DNA of 55,128 nucleotides, taken from the NCBI RefSeq assembly GCF_024129865.1, contig NZ_JAMYFE010000083.1, positions 1 through 55,128 of the forward strand, given 5' to 3'. Under the pieces are notes generated by a model that was not told where the DNA came from, did no database searches, and saw nothing but the letters and a program-made list of their open reading frames with translations. Every line of letters begins with the position of its first letter. Position 1 is the stretch's first letter. The DNA comes from Stieleria tagensis (GTDB lineage: Bacteria > Planctomycetota > Planctomycetia > Pirellulales > Pirellulaceae). A program made the translations under genes and the position numbers. Shown piece by piece: positions 7,812 to 16,618 of the stretch.

Positions 7812-9974
7812 CTAATCCACCAGCAAAGCGGAAAGCACTTGCGCGTAGACACGATGTCCAAAATCGTTTGGATGATTCACGCCGTTTCCGGTTAGATCCG
7901 AATCCTTCTTTCGCTTCATGAATTCGCTCCACACACTGGTCATGTCAGCCAGCGCAATCCCTGGTCCGCAAAGCGCTGCCAATTGATCGCGATACTCGGG
8001 AAATACATCGTGATTCAAACGAACCCAGTCTCGATTGCCTAGCATTGATGCGATCAAGATGAACTCCGAATTCGGTAGGGCGGATCGCGTCCGACTGATC
8101 ATGGCTTCTGTATTTTGACGGAACTCCGTCGCGGAACGGGTTGCCGAATCGTTCATGCCAAACGCTAAGATGACCAAGTCGGGCTGATGACGTGTCAATT
8201 CGTCGATCATCGTGATCCCCCAGGGAGTGGATTTCCCGCCCACGGACAGGTTGGTTAGCTTTACCTTTGTGTGATAATGGGATTGCAAATGTTCAACAAG
8301 CAAGTCTTGGTAGGCTGGTTGATACGGCGCACCGTGTCCCCACGACGACGCATTGCAACCGGTGGAAATGCTATCTCCTAACAATACGACTGAGAGTTCT
8401 TTGTGATCTCGCAGTTTCTTGATCGTGATTGGAAGCATGTCTGCGTCGAATGTCGGCATCGAGACGTTCCAATCGTCAGCGGCCTTCTCGTAAGTGACGT
8501 ACGTTTGCAGTTGGTGGTACTCCAATTTTCCACCGAACATGATTTCCCCGTCGCCATCACGGTGTGTCAATTGAAATCTCTGCGAATTTGCGGGACGCCG
8601 GAGGTCCGACGGCATTGTCGTCACGATACGTGAACCGACAGGGATGACAATTTCGGAACTGCCTGGCGTGAACCGGTAGTCAGTTTCGTTTTCGTAAACG
8701 ATCTCACCTGATGAACTGCGCACCGAAACGATTCGTTTGATCGGGAACAACAACCTGGCGCGAGCCTGATTCGAGTTTGCATCCCGTAAAAAAAGCACGG
8801 ACTCCTGTTCAACAATGTCGCCGGACCAGAACGGTCGCAACTGATCAGGCGAATAGGTCCAAGCGTCGCGCGCTAGTTGGTCACAGAGCCAGGCATAAAT
8901 CGTTGCCCCAATCTGTTTGTAGCCAGTTGCGTTGGGGTGAACGGCGTTATGGTTGGGATACCCATCGACGGGATCAAGATTCAAATGCGTGGGCACACTG
9001 CTGATTTGTGGATCTGCTTTTGCCTTCACAAACTGCAATTGTCGCTGGACCAACCGATGTTGAATTCGTTTCCATCCCCAACGTGTATATCGATCCTGGT
9101 AGTTCGACTGGAACGCTTCCTGGCGAGCATTGGGAGGCGTCGTCAAGCAAATGCCAATTTGTGCCTGCGGTGCTGCATTTCTGATCGCCGCCAGCAGTTG
9201 ATCCGCATGAGCAAACATCTTGTCGATCGACGCATCGATTCCAGCGGCATTTTCTGGCGGAGCGCCGAAGCAATCGTTGATGCCCAGCAGGATCACAACG
9301 TGAGTCGGCAGGTGGTCGTCACCGCGTCGGGCAAAGTACCGATGCACATCTAATTCCGGCTCTGAGGTCTCGTTGAGAAACACGAACGGACTACTGCGCT
9401 TCTGAACTGATCCATCGGGGTTGGGTTCATATTGGGTGACAAATCGAGCCCATGTCCATCCGCCATAGCCCTCGTGAGCAACACCCTCGGCAGCTGAGGA
9501 TGGCCTTTGGGTGCCGATCATCTCCCAACGGTGATTGGTCGAGAGCAGCCTGGCGATTTCATTAGGATACTGAGTCGCCGAGGTCAAGCTGTCGCCGATG
9601 ACCAATAGGCGAAGCGGTTCAGCAGCTGGGCGGGCGCGGTCCTCGGTCACCTTGAGAACACTCGACTTTGACTCCACTAATTTGTCGTCGGCGGTGTACA
9701 CCGACACCTGCAATGAATGATCCCCGGCATCCTGAACGGTTGGCGTTGCGGTCCAGTGTCGGTCGACAGTGCGACCGACATCACATGTCACTTTGAATCG
9801 GTAATTCTGAGGCGACTGAGTCAAGACAATATTGTCAAAATACACGCTGATCGGCACGCCGGTGACAGCGAAAATCTGCGGCGGAAGCGTCAACTGGAGT
9901 TCGGTTTGACTCTGCTGCGCCCAAACCGGCGAGACAAAAACACAGGCCAGAAGCATCCAAAGCGTGCGATTCAT
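7812..9974 (-). CDS. Exported tandem SGNH/GDSL hydrolase
   Basis: A 720-residue protein with signal peptide MNRTLWMLLACVFVSPVWA and two SGNH-hydrolase domains. Domain 1 shows block I RLLVIGDSLTSA and block III VILLGINDCFG; domain 2 shows VVLLGDSISTGC and VILAFGMNDSA. Each has a histidine block (NAVHPNATGY; GVNHPNDFGH), but the residue three before the His is Asn or Gly rather than the usual Asp. A beta-rich region lies between them. Such enzymes remove acyl groups (for example acetyl) from polysaccharides or cleave esters. ATG 9974 was chosen for the signal peptide; the frame is open back to 10115. It follows the DUF1501 gene in the same direction. Confidence 0.85.
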   Translation of the reverse strand: MNRTLWMLLACVFVSPVWAQQSQTELQLTLPPQIFAVTGVPISVYFDNIVLTQSPQNYRFKVTCDVGRTVDRHWTATPTVQDAGDHSLQVSVYTADDKLVESKSSVLKVTEDRARPAAEPLRLLVIGDSLTSATQYPNEIARLLSTNHRWEMIGTQRPSSAAEGVAHEGYGGWTWARFVTQYEPNPDGSVQKRSSPFVFLNETSEPELDVHRYFARRGDDHLPTHVVILLGINDCFGAPPENAAGIDASIDKMFAHADQLLAAIRNAAPQAQIGICLTTPPNARQEAFQSNYQDRYTRWGWKRIQHRLVQRQLQFVKAKADPQISSVPTHLNLDPVDGYPNHNAVHPNATGYKQIGATIYAWLCDQLARDAWTYSPDQLRPFWSGDIVEQESVLFLRDANSNQARARLLFPIKRIVSVRSSSGEIVYENETDYRFTPGSSEIVIPVGSRIVTTMPSDLRRPANSQRFQLTHRDGDGEIMFGGKLEYHQLQTYVTYEKAADDWNVSMPTFDADMLPITIKKLRDHKELSVVLLGDSISTGCNASSWGHGAPYQPAYQDLLVEHLQSHYHTKVKLTNLSVGGKSTPWGITMIDELTRHQPDLVILAFGMNDSATRSATEFRQNTEAMISRTRSALPNSEFILIASMLGNRDWVRLNHDVFPEYRDQLAALCGPGIALADMTSVWSEFMKRKKDSDLTGNGVNHPNDFGHRVYAQVLSALLVD

Positions 9975-10120
9975 ATTGTTACCGATAGATTGTTTGATCA
10001 CGTCGAGAAGACACGCAAGACGTTGGACATTTCTGTTCTTTAAAGGTTGCCGGGTAGAGTCGCCCTTCGTCAAATCAACAAGTCGCGTCTCGTTGTGTTG
10101 CCGGCGGAACTTCAATCGGT

Positions 10121-11512
10121 CTAGGCAAGGATCTCATGAATGACTCGCCCATAGACGTCCGTCAGCCGAAAGTCACGACCTGCATGTCGGAAGGTAAGCC
10201 GTTCGTGGTCAAGTCCAAGAAGATGCAAGATTGTTGCGTGCAGGTCGTGCACGTGAACTTTGTCGATGACGGATTTGAACCCAAAGTCGTCTGTTTCACC
10301 GTAGCTGAGACCGCCTTTGACACCACCGCCCGCCATCCACATGCTGAATCCGTGGTGATTGTGGTCTCGACCGTTTCCGTTCTCGGATGTTGGCGTGCGA
10401 CCGAATTCGCCGCCCCAAACGATCAGCGTGTCTTCGAGCAATCCGCGCTGCTTGAGATCCGCGATTAGCGCAGCGATCGGTTGGTCGATATTTTTACACA
10501 GCTTCGGAACCGTCTCGTCATGACCGCTGTGTGTATCCCATGGTTGTCCGTTTCCATAGTAGACTTGGACGAACCGCACGCCGCGCTCCACCAGTCGCCG
10601 TGCCAGCAGGCATCCGTTGGCAAAATGGCCTGGGCCGTACGCTTCTTTGGACTGTTTTGTTTCTCGATTCACGTCGAATGCCTCGCTGGCTGCGAATTGC
10701 ATTCGATAGGCGGTTTGCATCGATTCGTTGCGAGCTTTCAAAACAGAATCACCGGCGCGGCTGACAAGATGTTCCGCATTGATTTGTCGCAACAATTCAA
10801 GCTGATCCCGCTGGGTCTGATGATCCCATTTTGTGTTGCTCAGATGCGGCAACATCTTGTCGGGTTGAATCGTTGAATGATTGATGTAGGTGCCTTGATG
10901 CTCCGAAGGCAAGAACGCACTGTTCCAAAGAATGGAGAACCTGACGGGTCTCCCCGGGCACAACACAACGTACCCAGGAAGGTTCGCATTCTCACTGCCT
11001 AGACCGTATAAAAACCAAGCCCCCATGCTGGGCCGTGTCGGAATGATTGTGCCATTGTTCATCTGCAGCAATGCGGGCCCATGATTGGGGTTGTCCGCGT
11101 GAAGCGATTTCAGCACGCAAATGTCGTCGATGTGCCGACTGATGTTGGGCAGCAATTCACTGACGGGGACGCCGCTCTGGCCGCGTGGTTGGAATCGGAA
11201 TGGGGATGGCAACAATCCGGCAGTGGGGCGTTCGGTTAACAGGTCGGCACCTGCTGGTTTTGTTCCCGCGTACTTTTCAAGCAGTGGTTTCGGATCAAAC
11301 AAGTCGCCTTGAAAAGGCCCACCATTCATGAACAGGTGGATCACCCGCTTGGCTTTCGCAGGAAAATGCGGACCGATGGCGGCCGATCCAATTCCCGTAG
11401 CGGCCGCGTTGCATGAAAGCAAGTTGGTTGCACCAATCGACCCCAGTCCGCCGAGTCCGGTCAGCAGCTGTCGCCGGTCGATCGACAGTGGTCGACGCTG
11501 TGTTCTTTTCAT
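10121..11512 (-). CDS. DUF1501 family protein (Tat-exported)
   Basis: 463 residues. The N-terminal DRRQLLTGLGGLGSIGATN is a twin-arginine-like signal. The body has the features of DUF1501 proteins, an alkaline-phosphatase/sulfatase-fold family abundant in planctomycetes: FMNGGPFQGDLFDPKP near residue 62, VIWGGEFGRTPTSE and GRDHNHHGFSMWMAGGGVKGG near the C-terminus, with likely metal-binding His and Asp. The catalytic role is unknown. The stop of the PSCyt1 gene is only 10 bases upstream of this start, so the two are very likely co-transcribed; this pairing is the normal genomic context for both families. Confidence 0.9.
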   Translation of the reverse strand: MKRTQRRPLSIDRRQLLTGLGGLGSIGATNLLSCNAAATGIGSAAIGPHFPAKAKRVIHLFMNGGPFQGDLFDPKPLLEKYAGTKPAGADLLTERPTAGLLPSPFRFQPRGQSGVPVSELLPNISRHIDDICVLKSLHADNPNHGPALLQMNNGTIIPTRPSMGAWFLYGLGSENANLPGYVVLCPGRPVRFSILWNSAFLPSEHQGTYINHSTIQPDKMLPHLSNTKWDHQTQRDQLELLRQINAEHLVSRAGDSVLKARNESMQTAYRMQFAASEAFDVNRETKQSKEAYGPGHFANGCLLARRLVERGVRFVQVYYGNGQPWDTHSGHDETVPKLCKNIDQPIAALIADLKQRGLLEDTLIVWGGEFGRTPTSENGNGRDHNHHGFSMWMAGGGVKGGLSYGETDDFGFKSVIDKVHVHDLHATILHLLGLDHERLTFRHAGRDFRLTDVYGRVIHEILA

Positions 11513-11522
11513 CGGTCAGGTC

Positions 11523-13859
11523 TCAATCGACAAACAAGAATTCGTTACAGGCCAAAAGAACGTGCACATACTGTTGCCAACGCAATTGATCGCTCTCGCT
11601 GGCCGTGCCTAAAAACGCACGCGCCATTTCCATTTCGTTTTCAGTGGGCTCACGTGAGAACAACCACCAATAGGTTCTAGTGATCCGCCCCCGGTCACCA
11701 TCGTTTGGTGCATCCTTTGTAAGCCGCGAAACAACGGCCTGCGATTGACGCAACAGAAGTGGGCCATTGAGTGCGTAGAGCCCCTGCAGGGCGGTGACGG
11801 TCGGAACACGCTGTGGGCTGTGTTGTGTCGGATCCGGAAAGTCGTGGACCATCAATGTTGCTGACATGTCGCGACGATGTACGGTGGCGTACAGCGTCCG
11901 TCGATGATTGTGGTTGTCGTCAACGTTTGTCGACGCACCACCGAGACTCAGATCAAGGAAATCGCTGGCAACCAGCATTGCATCGCGCCATTGCTCGAAT
12001 GTGATTCGACGGCGATTCATTCTCGATAGCCAAATGTTGTCGGGATCAGCTGACGCGTGCTCCGATTCAGCGGATGATTGTTGCCAAGTCGCCGAAAGCA
12101 ATATCTCGCGGTGCAGACGTTTGATTGACCAACCGCCTGCGACAAATCTCGCTGCGAGGTCATCGAGCAATTGCGGATGGGTTGGTCGGCTGCCCTGGTT
12201 GCCAAAATTACTGGGCGTACTGACAATCCCTTGCCCAAAATGTGCGAGCCAAATGCGATTCACGATCACTCGGGCGGTCAACGGCGCCGCATCGGTTGTC
12301 AAAGAATTTGCCAGTTCCAATCGTCCGCTACCGTTGCGATAGGGCTGTGGATTGTCTGACAGCACGCTTAAGAATCGACGCGGAACGATGGGTCCCGGTC
12401 GATTTGGGTTCCCACGAATGTATGCTGGAAGATCGCGCGGCTCCGCCCGGTATTCGATACGGGTCCCCTCTTGAGGTGTCTTTCCCGCGCGAACGACAAA
12501 CATCGATTCTTCTGACAAGGCCGGCGCCAATGGCGTGTCGTACAGTGCGGTCGTGGCCTGGATGTCTTTGATTTCTGCAGCAAGTTCGGCAAGCTTCGAT
12601 TTGGGTTGCGGATTTTGCTTTTTCAGCTTTGCAATCTCCGCCTCAAATCGAGCAACCTCTATTTTTGCGATTCGCACGGGTTCGTATCGCTCTTCAGAAA
12701 CCAACGGCCGTTCGATTTGTCGACAACTGGCGAAAATGCCAGCCATTGCATAGTAATCCTCCGAGCTGATTGGATCGAATTTGTGATCATGACATCGAGC
12801 ACAAGCAACGGTTAGTCCCAGGAAGGTCCGCGAGACGGCATCCACACGTTCTTCCCATTCGTCGGCAACGATCACATTGATGATCTCGCACGGTAACTTC
12901 AGCTCTTTCCAGTAAGTCGGGCTCAGACTGACAAATCCGAGTGCCGAAAGATCTTCCGGCCCGGTCTCTCGCATCAAATCGGTGGCCAATTGACGACGAA
13001 TGAAATCGTCGTAGGCCATGTCTTGGTTCAACGCGTCGACCACCCAATCGCGATACAGATACGGCTGTCCCGCTTGGTACAACCAACTGGCGGTTCGGTC
13101 GGTATAGCGAGCCATGTCCAGCCACCACCGAGCCCAATGCTCACCGTACTGCGGCGACTCCAACAGCGAATCGACCAATCGTTCGTACGCGTTGGGCGAA
13201 TCATCGGCAACAAAATCGCGTATCTGTTCCGGGGTCGGCGGCATCCCGATCAGGTCAAAACAAAGTCGACGGATCAATGTGGCGCGATCCGCAGGCGGTG
13301 ACGGCGTTAACCGTTCGCGTTCCATTGATGCCAGCACAAAGTGGTCCAATCGCACTTGCGGCCAGCGGTTGTTTTCGATCTCCGGTAGCAACTGTTTCCG
13401 CAACGGCTGAAAGGACCAGAACTCTTTTGCTTTTTCAAAATTAATTTCGCCGCTGACGGGAGTAAGCTGACCTAGCGAATCGGGGTAATGAGCACCTTGC
13501 TGCACCCACCGCGTCAATTCAGCGATGTCACGATCCGAGAGCTTTCCCTTTGGCGGCATCTGAATTTCGCCATCGTAGGCGATCGTCTCGATCAGCAAAC
13601 TTTCGGTGGGCTTACCCGCATGCAGCACTGCCCCGCTGTCGCCACCACGTACGATTCCAGCGGAGGAATCCAGCAGTAGACCACCATGCACAGTCTTGGC
13701 GTTCGAGGAGTGACACGAGTAACAGTGCTCGCTAAGCAATGGACGTATCTTGCGCTCGAAGTACTCGTTTTCATCCGCCAGCAAATGATGCTGACAAGCA
13801 ATCGTGACGATCACGAAGACGAGCACGCTCAGAAACAACGACGGTAGGCAGCGAAGCAT
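11523..13859 (-). CDS. Planctomycete cytochrome protein, PSCyt1-DUF1549-DUF1553
   Basis: A 778-residue exported protein. After a signal peptide (MLRCLPSLFLSVLVFVIV) comes the PSCyt1 haem domain with CYSCHSS and a probable distal Met in QMPPKGKL. Next is DUF1549/PSCyt2 (WSFQPLRKQ, LIRRLCFDLIGMPPTPEQI and a second CxxCH, CARCHDHKFDPIS), a short coiled stretch, and DUF1553 (RVIVNRIWLAHFGQGIV, SNFGNQG, PTHPQLLDDLA). Its function is not established; a redox role in the periplasm is suggested by the haem motifs. ATG 13859 gives the best signal peptide; ATGs at 13907 and 13922 are in frame. It is the first gene of a probable operon with the DUF1501 and perhaps the SGNH gene. Confidence 0.92.
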   Translation of the reverse strand: MLRCLPSLFLSVLVFVIVTIACQHHLLADENEYFERKIRPLLSEHCYSCHSSNAKTVHGGLLLDSSAGIVRGGDSGAVLHAGKPTESLLIETIAYDGEIQMPPKGKLSDRDIAELTRWVQQGAHYPDSLGQLTPVSGEINFEKAKEFWSFQPLRKQLLPEIENNRWPQVRLDHFVLASMERERLTPSPPADRATLIRRLCFDLIGMPPTPEQIRDFVADDSPNAYERLVDSLLESPQYGEHWARWWLDMARYTDRTASWLYQAGQPYLYRDWVVDALNQDMAYDDFIRRQLATDLMRETGPEDLSALGFVSLSPTYWKELKLPCEIINVIVADEWEERVDAVSRTFLGLTVACARCHDHKFDPISSEDYYAMAGIFASCRQIERPLVSEERYEPVRIAKIEVARFEAEIAKLKKQNPQPKSKLAELAAEIKDIQATTALYDTPLAPALSEESMFVVRAGKTPQEGTRIEYRAEPRDLPAYIRGNPNRPGPIVPRRFLSVLSDNPQPYRNGSGRLELANSLTTDAAPLTARVIVNRIWLAHFGQGIVSTPSNFGNQGSRPTHPQLLDDLAARFVAGGWSIKRLHREILLSATWQQSSAESEHASADPDNIWLSRMNRRRITFEQWRDAMLVASDFLDLSLGGASTNVDDNHNHRRTLYATVHRRDMSATLMVHDFPDPTQHSPQRVPTVTALQGLYALNGPLLLRQSQAVVSRLTKDAPNDGDRGRITRTYWWLFSREPTENEMEMARAFLGTASESDQLRWQQYVHVLLACNEFLFVD

Positions 13860-13937
13860 GGGTCGTAGGCGGAGGTTCTTGGCAGGAATTTCAGGCGGGA
13901 GAAGCATTCTATCGTATTCCAATCGTTCGGGACGATA

Positions 13938-13956
13938 ATGGGGACACAGCCCCCAT
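13938..13956. repeat. REP-like short palindrome (copy 2)
   Basis: ATGGGGACACAGCCCCCAT has 6-base complementary arms (ATGGGG/CCCCAT). Read on the minus strand, its core resembles the 1269-1281 copy. It lies upstream of the PSCyt1 operon, in a 226-base divergent region with no other feature seen. Confidence 0.4.
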
Positions 13957-14085
13957 CGATTCCGCTGAAAAAAGCGATCTTGAAGAAATGGTTATTTTTG
14001 AAACCCCAACTGCCTGCGGGTTGCCGAGATTCGATGGGATGCATGACGTGAAACGCCCCCCGTACCAACACCCCAATCCAGGTCA

Positions 14086-14823
14086 ATGACAGCAGTAAGC
14101 AACTCGAATCAATTTTTAGACACGTTCGCTGAGGTGGAGAATTGGCTGCGCCGACATTTGTCTGTCTCCAACGACATTACGTTTTCCAAAATGGTGACAC
14201 ACGCCTCTGGCTCGAATCGTGTGATTCGCCGCTATGCCGATGACCTGCGTGAATACGCTGAACTGCGAAATGCGATTGTCCATGACCGATCTGGCGGACG
14301 TGTCATCGCCGAACCACATCTGACTGCGGTGCGTGATTTTCAGCAGATCGCTGCCAACCTGACCAATCCGCCCAAGTTGATTCCCAAGTTCCAACTGCAT
14401 GTCAAGACTCGAGAAATTTCCGATTCAGTTGGCGCTGCAGTCAGCGACATGCGCGCAGGTGCGTTTTCGCAGATTCCGGTCACTCGAGACGGCTCTGTCC
14501 ATGCCGTTTTGACGGCCGAGACAGTGGCACGTTGGTTGGCGTCAGAATTGAAAAATGAAATTGTCTCGCTCAAGGAGACTGCGATTGAGCGTGTCCTGCT
14601 TCACACCGAAGAATCCGATCACTACTGTTACCTCAGTCACGATCAGACGATGTTCGACGCGATCGATGCATTCGAACACTACGCGAGTGCTGGCAAAAGC
14701 TTGGACGCGATTCTGATCTCACACGGGGGCCAGCAAAAGAACAAACTACTTGGAATCGTCACGCTGTTTGATCTTCCGCAACTGCTAAACGAGATCGGAT
14801 TGAAGAAAATTTCAGCGACGTAG
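14086..14823 (+). CDS. HEPN-like domain fused to a CBS pair
   Basis: 245 residues, cytoplasmic. Residues 1-95 look all-helical and contain ELRNAIVHD: R61-N-A-I-V-H66 fits the RNxxxH motif of HEPN ribonucleases. Residues from about 112 to 240 form a CBS pair, with MRAGAFSQIPVTRDGSVHAVLTAE in the first half and the weaker GIVTLFDLPQLL in the second. CBS pairs bind adenine nucleotides and often control an attached domain. The gene stands alone, with no antitoxin-like gene beside it. The CBS call is solid; the HEPN call rests on one motif and the predicted helical context, and could be a HEPN-like fold without RNase activity. Confidence 0.7.
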   Translation: MTAVSNSNQFLDTFAEVENWLRRHLSVSNDITFSKMVTHASGSNRVIRRYADDLREYAELRNAIVHDRSGGRVIAEPHLTAVRDFQQIAANLTNPPKLIPKFQLHVKTREISDSVGAAVSDMRAGAFSQIPVTRDGSVHAVLTAETVARWLASELKNEIVSLKETAIERVLLHTEESDHYCYLSHDQTMFDAIDAFEHYASAGKSLDAILISHGGQQKNKLLGIVTLFDLPQLLNEIGLKKISAT

Positions 14824-15040
14824 GTTGAACAAAGTAAAGGTTGAACCCCACTGGTACGTGCCGAAGCCCGAAATCCGCCACCCAATGTTCCACAGCATTG
14901 TCGGTGTGAAATCGTCATCGGCATCTGCACGCTGTTCTCCACCAATTCTAATCCGGCGTTGATCGCTTCGCTAGAATTGACGAACCAGACATTTGAACTG
15001 CCTAAATACCTTTCTGTCGAATCGAATCCAAGCAACCACC

Positions 15041-15571
15041 ATGCCGCAGCATCTGACAATCATGTTTCTTTTGTTGCCTGCCATCGTGGGAATGACGCCT
15101 ATCGGCATGACCTATGGGGCTGATCCGCCATTCAGGGTTAACACAAAACGCGCTGACGACAAAGTGGAAATCAACGCGGAAGCGGGCAAGACTTACTTTT
15201 CCGTAAAGAGCCCGTTCGGTATCAGCCAGGCAGTCTTCCAACGCGGCGGCATCAAATGGCCGGACACCGTGGTGTTGCGGTTGCATCTGAAGGGGCTGGA
15301 GAACCTGAAAGTTTCCAATGGCAAGGTCAGGTTAGAAGCTTCGGCATCAAGTCAAAATGGAAACATACGGCTCTGGAAGGACGGCAAGGAAGATGCGCCA
15401 CTGGGTGCGGAGAATCCGTACTGGATGCAAATTCACCTGGTCCGCAACGACGGCCAGCCAGTGAAAACGATTCCGCTGAAAGACGGCTACTTTGAAATGC
15501 AGTTGCCCAACGCTCTGTTTGAAGACAATCCAGACTCGATCACGTTAGACTGGATCGACTTCTATCGTTGA
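15041..15571 (+). CDS. Secreted protein of unknown function
   Basis: 176 residues. A hydrophobic signal (MFLLLPAIVGMTPIGMTYGA) is followed by a domain of about 150 residues with beta-like alternation, including DTVVLRLHLKGLENLKVSNG and DSITLDWIDFYR at the end, suggestive of a jelly-roll or carbohydrate-binding-like fold. I do not recognise the family with certainty. The start at 15041 (MPQHLTI) is chosen for the signal peptide; the frame is open from 14993. The gene ends 13 bases before the DsbA/FrnE-like gene, so it could be the first gene of that operon. Confidence 0.65.
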   Translation: MPQHLTIMFLLLPAIVGMTPIGMTYGADPPFRVNTKRADDKVEINAEAGKTYFSVKSPFGISQAVFQRGGIKWPDTVVLRLHLKGLENLKVSNGKVRLEASASSQNGNIRLWKDGKEDAPLGAENPYWMQIHLVRNDGQPVKTIPLKDGYFEMQLPNALFEDNPDSITLDWIDFYR

Positions 15572-15584
15572 ACAAGGCTATACA

Positions 15585-16217
15585 ATGAACGTTACCGTCG
15601 ATGTGATTTCCGATGTTATCTGCCCATGGTGCTACATCGGCAAACGGCGTCTGGAAGATGCAATTGCTACGTTTGACGATCAGCACGACGTGCAGGTTCA
15701 CTGGCATCCATTCCAACTTAATCCGACAATGCCAAGTCAAGGGATCAGCCGCAAAGAGTATCGCACCAGAAAATTTGGCAGTTGGGAGCGATCACTGGAA
15801 CTGGATGCCAAAATCATTGCCGTCGGTGAATCCGAAGGAATTCATTTCGCGTTCAACAAAACGGAACGAACGCCCAATACGGTCGATGCACACCGCCTGA
15901 TTTGGCTGGCCGGTCAACATCATTGTCAGGATGCAATGGTCGAGGCATTGTTCCAAAGCTATTTCACACAGGGCCGGGACATCGGCAATCAACAGACGTT
16001 GGTTGCAGTGGCTGTCGAGGCTGGACTGGAGCGGCATGCTGCCGAATCCATGTTGAGCAGTGAAGAAGGAATGGATGTGATTGCGAACGGACAAAAACGA
16101 TCGCAACAGCACAACGTGACGGGCGTCCCATTCTTTATCATCAACAACGCGATAACGCTGTCCGGCGCTCAGGAACCAGAGACGTTCGTCGATGCGTTGA
16201 AGCAAGCCATCACATGA
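15585..16217 (+). CDS. DsbA-family thioredoxin-like oxidoreductase (FrnE-like)
   Basis: 210 residues without a signal peptide, hence cytoplasmic. VDVISDVICPWCYIGKRRLE near the N-terminus has a CPWC redox pair, typical of FrnE/HCCA-isomerase-like DsbA proteins. The conserved VDAHRLIWLA and the C-terminal VTGVPFFIINN (cis-Pro loop, GVPFF) support the family. Such proteins act as disulfide isomerases or reductases in oxidative stress. Its stop overlaps the DoxX start by 4 bases (ATGA), the first link in a chain of overlapping genes. Confidence 0.9.
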   Translation: MNVTVDVISDVICPWCYIGKRRLEDAIATFDDQHDVQVHWHPFQLNPTMPSQGISRKEYRTRKFGSWERSLELDAKIIAVGESEGIHFAFNKTERTPNTVDAHRLIWLAGQHHCQDAMVEALFQSYFTQGRDIGNQQTLVAVAVEAGLERHAAESMLSSEEGMDVIANGQKRSQQHNVTGVPFFIINNAITLSGAQEPETFVDALKQAIT

Positions 16218-16618
16218 ATGGGATCAAATCGACTTCCAAGTGGGTGTTGGCAATCGCCCTGATCGTTGCCGGAACGATGCACTTCGCAAACACCGGATTT
16301 TTCATGAAGATCATGCCGCCCTATCTGCCGCTTCACAAAGAGTTGGTCATACTGAGTGGCGCGTTTGAAATCTTGCTGGGGGTTCTGCTGCTGGTTCCAC
16401 GATGCTCACGACTGGCGGCATGGGGAATCATCGCGCTGTTGATTGCCGTGTTCCCCGCCAACATCTACCTTTATCAGCACCAGGATATTCTTCCGGCGTC
16501 ACCGACCATCCATCTGCTACGACTTCCGCTACAGGGCGTTCTCATTCTCTGGGCGTTCTGGCACACAAGGGAAGCAACGCAACACAGAGATGTTCGACCT
16601 GAATTCAACCGTCAGTGA
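16214..16618 (+). CDS. DoxX-like membrane protein
   Basis: 134 residues with four hydrophobic segments: WVLAIALIVAGTMHF, LVILSGAFEILLGVLLLV, AAWGIIALLIAVFPANIYLY and LPLQGVLILWAFW. The AGTMHF and PANIYL blocks are typical of DoxX-type proteins. In mycobacteria a DoxX protein links superoxide dismutase to a rhodanese-type protein; here too a rhodanese gene follows directly, which supports a role in redox or sulfur stress at the inner membrane. It starts at the ATGA overlap with the previous gene and ends in a GTGA overlap with the next. Confidence 0.85.
   Translation: MNGIKSTSKWVLAIALIVAGTMHFANTGFFMKIMPPYLPLHKELVILSGAFEILLGVLLLVPRCSRLAAWGIIALLIAVFPANIYLYQHQDILPASPTIHLLRLPLQGVLILWAFWHTREATQHRDVRPEFNRQ

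Noticed and set aside
16612-16614. Separate promoter for the rhodanese gene
   Set aside because: The GTGA overlap with the DoxX stop makes an own promoter unnecessary, and none is visible.
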